Shown here: in pieces, positions 46,403 through 54,388 of the stretch | How the letters are laid out: the number at the start of each line of letters is the position of its first letter | How positions within the stretch are numbered: the stretch's first letter is position 1 | From: Pseudomonas lalkuanensis | GTDB taxonomy: Bacteria; Pseudomonadota; Gammaproteobacteria; Pseudomonadales; Pseudomonadaceae | Length of the DNA stretch: 64,000 bases | Reading direction: 5' to 3' | Assembly: GCF_008807375.1 (NCBI RefSeq) | Contig: NZ_CP043311.1 | Span: 462,501-526,500 of the forward strand | Translations under genes and position numbers: made by a program | Notes under the pieces: generated by a model | Told to the model about the DNA's origin: nothing | Database searches by the model: none | What the model saw: the letters and a program-made list of their open reading frames with translations, nothing else

Positions 46403-47591
46403 CCCCCTCGCCAGCCTGCGCCTGATGAAGACCGTGGAACGTCCGGCGCAGCTCTTCGTGCGCGGCCAGGGTTCCTGGCTCTGGGACTCCGAAAGCCGTG
46501 CCTACCTGGACTTCACCCAGGGCTGGGCAGTCAACAGCCTGGGCCACAGCCCCAGCGTGGTGGTGGACGCCCTCAAGCGCCAGGCGGAAAGCCTGATCAA
46601 CCCCGGCCCGGCCTACTACAACCGCGGCATGCTCGAACTGGCTTCACGCTTGTGCCAGGCCAGCGGCAGCGACCAGGTCTATTTCCTCAACAGCGGCGCC
46701 GAGGCCAACGAAGGCGCCATCAAGCTGGCGCGCAAGTGGGGCCAGTTGCACCGTGGCGGTGCCCATCGCATCGTCACCGCCTGCAACAGCTTCCACGGTC
46801 GCACCCTGGCGGCCATGTCCGCATCCGGAAAGCCGGCGTTCGAAACGCTGTTCGAACCCAAGGTGCCCGGCTTCACCAAGGTCCCCTACAACGACCTCGA
46901 CGCCCTGGCCGCCGCGGTGGACGAGCAGACGGTTGCGGTGATGCTGGAGCCGGTGCAGGGCGAGGCCGGTGTGGTGCCTGCCACATTGGACTACCTGCAG
47001 GGCGCCGAGCGCCTGTGCCGCGAACGGGGCGTGTTGCTGATCCTCGATGAAGTGCAGACCGGCATCGGCCGCTGCGGCACCCTGCTGGCCGAAGAGCTCT
47101 ACGGCATCCGCGCCGACATCATCACCCTCGGCAAGGGCCTGGGTGGTGGCGTGCCCCTGGCGGCGCTGCTGGCCCGTGGCAACGCCTGCTGCTTCGAGCC
47201 GGGCGAGCAGGGCGGCACTTACCATGGCAACGCGCTGATGACCGCTGCCGGCCTGGCGGTGCTGAACACCGTGCTGGAGCCTGGCTTCATGGAACAGGTG
47301 CGCGACGTGGCACAGCACCTGCGCGAAGGCCTGGCGCGGATGTCCCGCCGCCACGGTCATGGCCCCCTGCGTGGCCATGGTCTGATGGTCGGCCTGCCGC
47401 TGATCCACCAGTCCGCGCCGCTGGTGGCCCGTCATGCCTTCGATGAAGGGCTGTTGATCAACGCGCCGCAGCCGGACTGCCTGCGCTTCACCCCGGCGCT
47501 GACCGTAAGCCGCGCCAATGTCGATGAAATGCTCAAACGCCTGAACCGCGCCTTCGTCCTGGCCAAGAGCAAACCCCTGGAGATTGCCTGA
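46395..47591 (+). CDS. Class III PLP-dependent aminotransferase
   Basis: A 398-residue enzyme similar to acetylornithine/ornithine-type aminotransferases. The PLP Asp is in LILDEVQTGIGR (Asp218), Lys247 in TLGKGLGGGVPL forms the Schiff base, and NSGAEANEGAIK binds phosphate. ATG 46395 overlaps the preceding small gene; an upstream open stretch is that gene read in another frame. The amino donor is unknown. Class I amidotransferase follows after one base. Confidence 0.9.
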   Translation: MRDPLASLRLMKTVERPAQLFVRGQGSWLWDSESRAYLDFTQGWAVNSLGHSPSVVVDALKRQAESLINPGPAYYNRGMLELASRLCQASGSDQVYFLNSGAEANEGAIKLARKWGQLHRGGAHRIVTACNSFHGRTLAAMSASGKPAFETLFEPKVPGFTKVPYNDLDALAAAVDEQTVAVMLEPVQGEAGVVPATLDYLQGAERLCRERGVLLILDEVQTGIGRCGTLLAEELYGIRADIITLGKGLGGGVPLAALLARGNACCFEPGEQGGTYHGNALMTAAGLAVLNTVLEPGFMEQVRDVAQHLREGLARMSRRHGHGPLRGHGLMVGLPLIHQSAPLVARHAFDEGLLINAPQPDCLRFTPALTVSRANVDEMLKRLNRAFVLAKSKPLEIA

Positions 47592-47592
47592 C

Positions 47593-48297
47593 ATGCACGT
47601 CGCCATCCTGCAGCACGCCCCCTTCGAAGGCCCTGGCCGCATCAGCCAATGGCTCGACCTGCGCGCCGCCAAGGTGCGGGTGTTCAATCTCTACGCCGAT
47701 GCGCACCTGCCGAAGCTGGACGACTTCGACCTGCTGATCGTCATGGGCGGCCCCATGAGCGTGCATGACGAGGAAGAGCTGCCCTGGCTCAAGGCCGAGA
47801 AGAAACTGATCCGCAAGTCGCTGGATGCCGGCAAGCGGATCCTCGGCATCTGCCTGGGCGGCCAGCTCCTGGCCCAGGCCCTGGGTGCCGAGGTGCGCAA
47901 GGGCGAGGCGGAGATCGGCTGGTGGCCCATGGAAAAGCGCCTCGAAGCGGACTGCTCACCGCTGGGCCGCATGCTGCCCCAGCGGCTGTTGGCGATGCAT
48001 TGGCACGGCGAGACCTTCGACCTGCCGACTGGGGCCATCCCGCTCTATGGCTCGGCGGCCTGCACCAACCAGGGCTTCGTCTGGGAAGAGCGCGCCATCG
48101 GCCTGCAATGCCATCTGGAAGGCACTCCGGAAAGCATCGAGGCGATGCTGGAGGCCTGCGCGGCGGATCTGGAGCTACCCGGCTCGGTGGAGGACGCAGC
48201 GGCCATCCGCGATGGCTTCCCCCACTGCAGCGCCCTGGCGCCCACACTGTTCCGTCTGCTCGACTACCTCACCGGGCCGCACGCCGCGCTGACCTGA
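47593..48297 (+). CDS. Class I glutamine amidotransferase
   Basis: A 234-residue stand-alone GATase domain. The nucleophile Cys87 sits in GICLGGQLLAQALG, the catalytic His in LQCHLEGTPE with a following Glu. Such proteins supply ammonia from glutamine, or act as gamma-glutamyl hydrolases, to a partner. It is the last gene of the MOSC operon. The partner is likely encoded here, but which product is made is unknown. Confidence 0.9.
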   Translation: MHVAILQHAPFEGPGRISQWLDLRAAKVRVFNLYADAHLPKLDDFDLLIVMGGPMSVHDEEELPWLKAEKKLIRKSLDAGKRILGICLGGQLLAQALGAEVRKGEAEIGWWPMEKRLEADCSPLGRMLPQRLLAMHWHGETFDLPTGAIPLYGSAACTNQGFVWEERAIGLQCHLEGTPESIEAMLEACAADLELPGSVEDAAAIRDGFPHCSALAPTLFRLLDYLTGPHAALT

Positions 48298-48300
48298 GGT

Positions 48301-48327
48301 GTAGGGGCGAATGAATTCGACCCTGGA
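48301..48327. repeat. Partial REP-like unit
   Basis: GTAGGGGCGAATGAATTCGA is one half of the dispersed element, between the convergent amidotransferase and davA genes. Confidence 0.6.
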
Positions 48328-48341
48328 GGATTTCAGCCCAA

Positions 48342-49136
48342 CTACAGCAATGGGCGATACAACTCCGCCCGCCGATCCCTGAGGTAGGTGAGTCCCTCCC
48401 GCGAGGCCTCCAGCTTGTCCCGTCGGAGGTCAGCGAAGGCCAGGGTTTCCTCGCGACCGCAGATGGCAGCCTGGCTGCCGTCCGGGGCGGAAACGCTGGA
48501 AAGGCCGCAGTAGCGGATTTCCCCTTCGGCGCCGCAGTAGTTGGCGTAGGCCAGGTAGCACTGGCTCTCGAAGGCGCGGGCGCGCACCAGCACGTCGCAG
48601 ACGAAATCGTACGGCTCCATGTTGGCGGTCGGCACCAGAATCGCGTCAGCGCCGGCCAGGGCCAGGCGCCGCACGTTCTCGGGGAACTCCACGTCGTAGC
48701 AGATCAGCATCCCCAGCTTCCAGCCGTTCAGTTCCAGCAGCGGATAGTCGTCGCCGCCGGCACTGAACATGCTCCGGTCCAGTTCCCCGAAGAGGTGGGT
48801 CTTGCGGTAATTGCCAAGGCGCTGCCCCTGCGCATCGATCAGTTGCACCGAGTTGAAGATGTTTCCCTCGGCACTGCGCTCCGGGTAGCCGTAGAGCAGG
48901 GCGATGCCATGCTCGCGGGCGATTCCGGCCACCTGCCCGGCCCAGTCGCCGTCGGCGGCCTGCGCCAGGCTGCTGACCGCTTCCAGGCCGATGTTGTAGC
49001 CGCTGAGGTACATCTCCGGCGTGACCAGCAGGGCCGCGCCACGCCGCGCCGCCTCCGCCGCCCGCTGGCGCAGGCGGTCGAGGTTGGCCGCAGGCTCCAG
49101 CGGCAGGGGCGGGCACTGATAGAGGGCGATGCGCAT
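48342..49136 (-). CDS. davA: 5-aminopentanamidase (delta-aminovaleramidase)
   Basis: A nitrilase-superfamily hydrolase of 264 residues. The catalytic triad is Glu41 (VTPEMYLSGYNIG), Lys112 (NYRKTHLFGELDRSMFS) and Cys146 (LICYDVEFPEN). These stretches agree closely with P. putida DavA as I recall it. It hydrolyses 5-aminovaleramide to 5-aminovalerate in lysine breakdown. It lies 14 bases after davB, in the same operon. ATG 49136 (MRIALYQ) is the family start. Confidence 0.92.
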   Translation of the reverse strand: MRIALYQCPPLPLEPAANLDRLRQRAAEAARRGAALLVTPEMYLSGYNIGLEAVSSLAQAADGDWAGQVAGIAREHGIALLYGYPERSAEGNIFNSVQLIDAQGQRLGNYRKTHLFGELDRSMFSAGGDDYPLLELNGWKLGMLICYDVEFPENVRRLALAGADAILVPTANMEPYDFVCDVLVRARAFESQCYLAYANYCGAEGEIRYCGLSSVSAPDGSQAAICGREETLAFADLRRDKLEASREGLTYLRDRRAELYRPLL

Positions 49137-49150
49137 GGACGTCTCCTGAG

Positions 49151-50833
49151 TCAGTCCGGCAGGGCGATGGGACCGAGTTCGGCGAAGCAGTCGCCGGGGC
49201 CGGGGTTCTCGGCCGGGGTGCTGCCGCCGAAGTGCTTCATGATGCCCCATACCGAGTTGAGCGAGGTCTGCACCGCGCCTTCCACCCAGGCAGGGGTCCA
49301 GGACACATCGTCACCGGCGATGAAGATGCCGCGCTGCTCGGCGGGCATGTCGTCCTGCATGAAGTGCGCGTACATGCGCTGGTTGTAGCGGTAGTGGCCC
49401 GGCAGCGCGCCCTTGAAGGCGCCGAGGAAGTGCGGGTCGGATTCCCAGGAAATGGTGATGGGGTCGCCGATGATATGGCTGGCGATATCCACGTCCGGGT
49501 AGATCTTCTTCAGCGCGTCCAGGGCCAGTTTCACGCGCTTCTCCACCGGGTGCGGCAGCATCTTCAGCGCGTCGCTCATCCAGGAATAGGACAGGCAGAT
49601 CACGCCCGGCTTGTCGTCGCCGTTGTCGAACAGGTAGGTGCCGCGGGTGAGGCGGTCGGTGAGGGTCATGCTCAGGGTGTCGCGGCCGGTTTCCGGATCC
49701 TTGTCCTTCCAGAAGGGGCGGTCGACCATCACGAAGGTCTTGGACGACTGCATGTAGCGGGTACGGTCCAGGGCCATCCACATCTTCTGCGAGAACAGCG
49801 ATTCCTCGCACTCGATCTGGGTGGTCAGCAGCCAGCTCTGGCAGGTGGCGAGCACCGCCGCGTAGTGGCGGGTGTCACCCCAGTTGTCGGTGACGGCGAG
49901 ACGGCCATCGGCGGCGCGGGCGATGCGCTTCACGCCGGGACGGGCAGCGCCGTTGTGCAGGGACGCCAGGCTGGTGCCCGCCGGCCAGTGCACGCATTTC
50001 TCGGGGACGTGGCGCCAGATGCCCATGGGCACTTGCTGCACGCCACCGACGATCAGGTGCTGGTTGTCGTCGCAGGCGGTCATCACCACGCGGAAGATTT
50101 CCAGCATCGAGTTGGGGAAGTCCGAGTCCCAGCCGCCGGTGCCGAAACCCACCTGGCCGAACACCTCGCGGTGGTGGAAGGACAGCTTGGCGAAGGCCTT
50201 GGAGCTGGCCACGAAGTCGTAGAAGGTGCGGTCGTCCCACAGCGGCACCAGGGTGTTCCACAGCTCTTTCAGGCGCTTCACGTCGCGGTCGCGGATGGCC
50301 TGCTGGATGTCGCCGAAGCGGGCGCCGTCTTCCAGCGCATCGGCCCAGGCGTCGGCCACTTCCTGGAACAGCGCCGGCAGGTCGGCCATCTTCTCGGCGT
50401 AGTAGGTCTTGCCTTCGATATCGATGACCGTGCTGCCCGAGGCCGGTGTCAGCGGGTTGGGGAAGGGCTGGGTCTTGAGGCCCAGCATGTCCACGTAGTG
50501 GTAGAAGGCGGTGGAGGAGGCCGGGAAGCGCATGCCGCCCAGCTCGGCGATGATGCCGTCGGTGCCTTCGAAGGTCTGCGAACGCAGGCGTCCACCCATC
50601 TTGGAGGCTTCGTACACCACGGGTTTCAGGCCCAGCTTCATCAGCTCGTAGGCCGCCACCAGGCCGGCGATACCGGCTCCGACTATGGCCACCTCGGCAC
50701 CATGATGCTCGGCGGGAATGCTGCCCAGGCCGGCCGGATGCTGGATCCAGTCATCGAAGGCGAAGGGGAAGTCCGGGCCAAAAATGGTGATGGGTTTCTT
50801 GCCGTCGGCGGGGTGACGATTGTTGTTGTTCAT
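49151..50833 (-). CDS. davB: L-lysine 2-monooxygenase
   Basis: A flavin monooxygenase of the amine-oxidase superfamily, 560 residues. It oxidatively decarboxylates L-lysine to 5-aminovaleramide. The FAD fold is VAIVGAGIAGLVAAYELMK (about 48-66) with VVYEASKMGGRLRS. The N-terminus NRHPADGKKPITIFGPDFPF and the C-terminal FIAGDDVSWTPAWVEGAVQT agree closely with P. putida DavB as I recall it; tryptophan 2-monooxygenase IaaM is a more distant relative. davA follows. The davT/davD genes for 5-aminovalerate are not in the window. Confidence 0.93.
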   Translation of the reverse strand: MNNNNRHPADGKKPITIFGPDFPFAFDDWIQHPAGLGSIPAEHHGAEVAIVGAGIAGLVAAYELMKLGLKPVVYEASKMGGRLRSQTFEGTDGIIAELGGMRFPASSTAFYHYVDMLGLKTQPFPNPLTPASGSTVIDIEGKTYYAEKMADLPALFQEVADAWADALEDGARFGDIQQAIRDRDVKRLKELWNTLVPLWDDRTFYDFVASSKAFAKLSFHHREVFGQVGFGTGGWDSDFPNSMLEIFRVVMTACDDNQHLIVGGVQQVPMGIWRHVPEKCVHWPAGTSLASLHNGAARPGVKRIARAADGRLAVTDNWGDTRHYAAVLATCQSWLLTTQIECEESLFSQKMWMALDRTRYMQSSKTFVMVDRPFWKDKDPETGRDTLSMTLTDRLTRGTYLFDNGDDKPGVICLSYSWMSDALKMLPHPVEKRVKLALDALKKIYPDVDIASHIIGDPITISWESDPHFLGAFKGALPGHYRYNQRMYAHFMQDDMPAEQRGIFIAGDDVSWTPAWVEGAVQTSLNSVWGIMKHFGGSTPAENPGPGDCFAELGPIALPD

Positions 50834-50956
50834 GCTGGACCTTGAAGGCTTGTGGGAGTGCGGCCGGTTGGGCGCGGTGGGGCCATTCTAGGGAGCGTCG
50901 TTTTCGTCCATAAGACGCAGAGTGTCGTCATTTGGCAGTAGTGGCATGCAAAACGA

Positions 50957-50971
50957 CGAATGATTGATTCG
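50957..50971. promoter_or_regulatory. Candidate Lrp-type operator upstream of davB
   Basis: CGAATGATTGATTCG is a 15-bp interrupted palindrome (CGAAT/ATTCG), the size and symmetry typical of Lrp/AsnC half-complex sites. It lies about 125 bases before davB and between davB and the lrp-type gene. Confidence 0.4.
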
Positions 50972-51082
50972 ATATGACGAAAACGGGGCGCGCCTGCTTT
51001 CCATCAGGTTAGTCGGCGACCTGGGGAATCAGGATCGGGTTGGCGGGCGGTACTCTGCGACTCCCTCCCACGGACTGCTTTT

Positions 51083-51140
51083 CGTAGGGTGGAAATCGCT
51101 CTTCATGTCCACCTTCGGAGGTCGGACTCGGCACCCTACG
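51083..51140. repeat. Inverted repeat in the davB/lrp interval
   Basis: CGTAGGGTG (51083-51091) and CACCCTACG (51132-51140) are exact complements; inner GTGGA and TCCACC also pair. Probably another dispersed Pseudomonas intergenic element. It may terminate the Lrp-type gene. Confidence 0.75.
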
Positions 51141-51149
51141 GCGCGAAGA

Positions 51150-51617
51150 TCACAGAGCGGCAGGCGCCAACGGCTGGCCGCGGTCGATCTTGCAACTGAG
51201 GATGATTGAGGTGGTGGTCTTCTCCACCCCGTCGACGCTGCCGATCAGGTCCAGCAGTTCGTCGAGGCGCTCGGGGGAGTCGGCGCGCAGCCAGGCAACG
51301 TAGTCGAACTCGCCACTCACCGCGCACAGCACCTGCACTTCCGCCATGCCGGTCAGGCGCCGCAGCACGTCCTTGCCGCTGCGCGGTTTCACCGTGATCC
51401 CCACGTAGGCCTGCAGGCCGCCATCGGCCACGCGCCTTCCGAGGCGCACGCCGTAGCCGGTGATGACCTGCGCCTTCTCCAGCCGTGCCAGGCGTGAGGT
51501 CACCGTGGTGCGCGCGATGCCCAGGCGCCGGGCCAGCGTGGCCACGCTCTCGCGGGCGTTGATCTGCAGGGCGGCGATCAGCTGGCGGTCGATTTCATCG
51601 AGTGGCAGGTCGGACAT
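51150..51617 (-). CDS. Lrp/AsnC-family regulator
   Basis: A 155-residue regulator. The N-terminal HTH (ARRLGIARTTVTSRLARLEK) is followed by an RAM/AsnC ligand domain (about 70-145). ATG 51617 (MSDLPLDEIDRQL) was chosen over a longer frame without coding sense. Located upstream of davB on the same strand, it is a natural candidate to sense lysine or a product and control davBA; this is inferred from position. Confidence 0.88.
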   Translation of the reverse strand: MSDLPLDEIDRQLIAALQINARESVATLARRLGIARTTVTSRLARLEKAQVITGYGVRLGRRVADGGLQAYVGITVKPRSGKDVLRRLTGMAEVQVLCAVSGEFDYVAWLRADSPERLDELLDLIGSVDGVEKTTTSIILSCKIDRGQPLAPAAL

Positions 51618-51796
51618 GGATTGGCTCGGTGCGATTGGCTGCGTAGAGGTTAGCGGGTGCGCAAGGCTACCTGAAGCCGACGGACCGCGCCCATTGGTCG
51701 GCGCCGCCGTCGCGCTGCCCGGAGCCGAACCAGACTGAACTCCACAGGGTCGGAGACACGTCGGCCCCATCCACTTCCTTCGAGAGCCTCACCTCC

Positions 51797-52249
51797 ATGA
51801 TCTCCTTCGCCCCTTGCCGCTGGACCCTGCTCGCCTCGCTCATCTGCACGCCTGCCTTCGCCGAAACCGTGGTGCCGCTGCAGGGCCAGACCCAGCAACA
51901 GATCCAGCAGGACATCGCCAATTGCCAGGCCCAGGCCGGCAGTTCCACGAGCACTACCACCTCCAACCCGAGCGGAGGCCGCGTCCGCGGGGCCGCCACC
52001 GGCGCCGTGGCGGGTGCCGCAGTCGCCCAGGCGCGCAGCAACGACTACGACCGGATCGATGACGACCTGCAGCAGGAATACCGGCAGGAAAAGGCCAAGG
52101 ACGCCGCGGTGGCCGGGATGGTGGTCGGTGGCTCGCGCCAGCGCCAGGAGCGCCGGCAGGACCGCCGCGCCAACCAGCAGGCCAGCAGCTCAGCCTCGTC
52201 GGCCTACATGAATTGCCTGCAGCAGCGTGGTTACCAGGTGAATCCATAG
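51797..52249 (+). CDS. Exported glycine-zipper-type small protein
   Basis: A 150-residue protein with a signal peptide ending TPAFA (residue 22). The mature region has QQIQQDIANCQAQ, a glycine zipper GAATGAVAGAAVA, and an Arg/Gln-rich coiled stretch. Two mature cysteines (IANCQ, YMNCLQQRGY) could form a disulfide. Similar YMGG-type envelope proteins have no assigned function. Confidence 0.72.
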   Translation: MISFAPCRWTLLASLICTPAFAETVVPLQGQTQQQIQQDIANCQAQAGSSTSTTTSNPSGGRVRGAATGAVAGAAVAQARSNDYDRIDDDLQQEYRQEKAKDAAVAGMVVGGSRQRQERRQDRRANQQASSSASSAYMNCLQQRGYQVNP

Positions 52250-52453
52250 GCCGATCACGGCCAGGGAGCGATAGACCTGGCCATATGACCGGTGATGACC
52301 GTCTGGCGGTGTGGATTGTTACGCGCCACGGAAAAGCGCTTTCAGCAAAGCCGTCTTTTTCACGCGCCGTGAGTGGAGTCGAATTGGCACATGGGCCGAG
52401 AACGCATCGCCAGGCGATGCCAAGGCCTTCCAAGGCAAACCAGGAGCTCCATC

Positions 52454-52711
52454 ATGAACCGTGCAATCTTCACCAGTGCCAGCCTGCTGCTCACCCTTCT
52501 GGCCAGTGGCAGCGTCTTCGCCGCTGAGTCCGCCGACGCCGTGCCCTACAGCTACGGCATGCCGCTGGACGTCGCCCGCGTCATCTCCATCGACGAACCG
52601 AATTCGCTGACCTGCGAAACCATCCAGGCGAAGATGACCTACGTCGACTCCCAGGGCGAGGAGAAGTCCGTGACCTACCTGAAAGAGTCCAGCGCCTGCG
52701 CCAACAGCTGA
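52454..52711 (+). CDS. DUF2790-family small periplasmic protein
   Basis: An 85-residue protein with signal peptide MNRAIFTSASLLLTLLASGS plus VFA. The mature part has the family pattern PYSYGMPLDVARVI and a C-terminal pair of cysteines (LTCETI, SACANS) likely to form a disulfide. GGAG precedes ATG 52454. Such proteins are common in Pseudomonas, often responsive to copper or stress (recollection), without known function. Confidence 0.8.
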   Translation: MNRAIFTSASLLLTLLASGSVFAAESADAVPYSYGMPLDVARVISIDEPNSLTCETIQAKMTYVDSQGEEKSVTYLKESSACANS

Positions 52712-52822
52712 CGCCAGGCCCTGAATCGCCCAGCACCGACCTTGGCAGGATTGCGTCCTGCACAGCGATTGAAATCGCCTCCACAGAGAAGCGAGCAGGA
52801 TTGCCCTGTGGGGGGGCGAGAG
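52712..52822. repeat. REP-like units before the decayed locus
   Basis: Contains GCGATTGAAATCGCC (52763-52777) and CTGTGGGGGGGCGAG (52806-52820), diverged halves of the dispersed element. No gene is seen. Confidence 0.55.
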
Positions 52823-53010
52823 TCACCTCACCACCTCCGCCTCGAACGCCTCGAACGCCTCGAACGACGTCGCCGTGGTGTTCTCCGGCCGCCGCCCCTC
52901 CAGGGACTTCACCGCCCGTTCGTTGATGCCGCGAGCCAACTCGGCGTACAGCCCGGCCAGGTCGCTGGAGAAGCTGGCCTCCTGCAGCATCCCCGCCATC
53001 TCGTCTGCGT
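52823..53010 (-). pseudogene. C-terminal remnant of an NAD(P)-dependent oxidoreductase (NmrA-like)
   Basis: Read on the minus strand, the frame ends at TGA 52825-52823 and gives ADEMAGMLQEASFSSDLAGL then YAELARGINERAVKSLEG and a closing FEAFEAFEAEVVR. This resembles the C-terminus of NmrA/SDR-type oxidoreductases, which close with a helix and an S(F)E(E)F motif. The N-terminal cofactor domain is absent. Its final codons carry a 9-bp tandem triplication. The family assignment is tentative. Confidence 0.5.
52841..52867. repeat. 9-bp tandem triplication
   Basis: CTCGAACGC is repeated three times (last unit CTCGAACGA). On the minus strand it encodes Phe-Glu-Ala three times at the end of the oxidoreductase remnant; it looks like slippage. 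Confidence 0.85.
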
Positions 53011-53059
53011 GGCGGCGACCTCGCGCGGGTGCCCCATGGTCATGGACACAGCCTGCTGA

Positions 53060-53440
53060 GTGCGAAGGGGGGGCGGCGGTTCTGCTCTTCGACCTGCCGA
53101 GGGAATGCCTTGGCGAGCGTTACGAAATCATTCGTCACGGCGGTGGAAGCGCGCCGATCAGCCTGGTGTGCGGTGCGGTACGTTTCGGCCACCCGGTGGC
53201 GCGGCAGCTGGTGCGCCTGCTGCCGCCGGTGCTCCAGGTGGAAGCGGCCCGCGCCGAGCATGCCGACTGGCTGCAGGGCACCCTGCGCTTCATGCGCGAC
53301 GAGGCGCGGGCGATGCGCCCTGGCGGAGCGCCTCGGCTATCAGACCGAAGCCGCCTTCAGCCGGGCCTTCAAGCGGTGTCACGGCGTGGCGCCGGGGGCT
53401 GCCCGCCGCGGGGCACTATCCTCGCTTGGGGGTCCTTAAA
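53060..53440 (+). pseudogene. AraC-family regulator remnant, internally deleted and frameshifted
   Basis: One frame gives GERYEIIRHGGGSAPISLVC and FGHPVARQLVRLLPPVLQVE, typical of the cupin_6 N-terminal domain of AraC regulators. At about 53317 sense passes to another frame with CALAERLGYQTEAAFSRAFK and RCHGVAPGA, the second helix-turn-helix. The first helix-turn-helix and the start are missing. It points away from the oxidoreductase remnant at 52823, consistent with an old divergent pair whose shared 5' ends were lost. Confidence 0.7.
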
Positions 53441-53599
53441 AGCGAATTCGCTGGCGCGCAGCTTCCTGGGGCGTGTTTCGGCCCACCCGCAGAGCCGGAC
53501 ACTAGGGTGCGCCGCGCGCACCGGGAAGCCCCTGCGGGATATCTGGTGCGCAGGGCGCACCCTACAAGGCGATCGGTGCCGAAGCTTCTCGCCAGCCGC
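53441..53599. other. Non-coding stretch with a long inverted repeat
   Basis: Arms at 53503-53522 and 53545-53564 are complementary at 18 of 20 positions (TAGGGTGCGCC...GCACC form), related to the purU-distal repeat at 7298-7346. No gene is seen. Confidence 0.75.
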
Positions 53600-54163
53600 T
53601 CAATTCATCTGCAGCGTTTTCAGCGCCTCGCAGCTCGGCGCGTACTGCTTGTCGCAGGCACTCTGGAACAGCGCGCGGGCCTGGTAGGGATCGCGCTTCA
53701 GGCCTTCGGCGCCCTGGGCGTACATCTTGCCGAGCACGTGCTGGGCCATGGCGTTGCCGGCGGCGGAAGCCTGGCTGAGGTACTTGTGCATGGCGCGCTG
53801 GTCGGCGAAGGCGGGGTCGGCGCGGCCGGTGTAGAGAAAGGCGAGACTCACGGCCGATTGGGAATGCCCCTTGTCGGCGGCCTGCTTCCACCAGTACTCG
53901 GCCTGCTTGAGGTCCTTCTGCGGCTTGCCGACGAAGTAGAGGCTGCCCAGTTGGTACTGGCTGTCGAGATCGCCGCGCATGGCCTGCTGGCGAATGCGCT
54001 CGAACTCGGCGGCGTGCTGGTCTTGCGGTGCACTGGCCGGAGCCTGGGGCTGACCGGCGGGTGGAGTGGCGGGCTGTTGTTGCTGCGCTTGCTGTACGCA
54101 GGCCCCGAGCAGGGCGAGTGCGGCAACACAGAGGAAGCGCGGCAGGGCGCGTTGGGTGGACAT
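53600..54163 (-). CDS. Sel1-repeat lipoprotein
   Basis: A 187-residue protein with a lipoprotein signal peptide; lipobox LALLGAC with Cys22. A Pro/Gln-rich linker follows (about 24-50), then Sel1-type repeats with DSQYQLGSLYFVGKP, SQSAVSLAFLYTGRA and AMAQHVLGKMYAQGA. The family scaffolds protein contacts at the envelope. ATG 54163 begins the signal peptide. Confidence 0.85.
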   Translation of the reverse strand: MSTQRALPRFLCVAALALLGACVQQAQQQQPATPPAGQPQAPASAPQDQHAAEFERIRQQAMRGDLDSQYQLGSLYFVGKPQKDLKQAEYWWKQAADKGHSQSAVSLAFLYTGRADPAFADQRAMHKYLSQASAAGNAMAQHVLGKMYAQGAEGLKRDPYQARALFQSACDKQYAPSCEALKTLQMN

Positions 54164-54388
54164 GGGCTGATTTCTCCCTGGCAGAACAGGGAGGAGGGTA
54201 GTTGCATACGCTGGCCCCGTCACCCGGCGTGTTGATGGTGCGCGGACGTCGTGCGCCTCACGCTGGAGCGGTGAAGCTGCGTAGAGTGGATGTTGCTCTT
54301 TGCATCCACCATCCCCGTCAGGTCTCACCCCTCGACTCATGCGGAAATCCCGGCTATCAAGGGCAGGATATTTGCTCGGAAGTCACGA

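Larger units (their letters stand above)
50834..51149. other. davB promoter region
   Basis: No gene is seen. The davB-proximal part holds the palindrome CGAATGATTGATTCG (50957-50971) and repeats such as GTCGTCATT and ATGACGAAAAC. The distal part holds an inverted repeat with arms CGTAGGGTG (51083-51091) and CACCCTACG (51132-51140). Confidence 0.55.
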
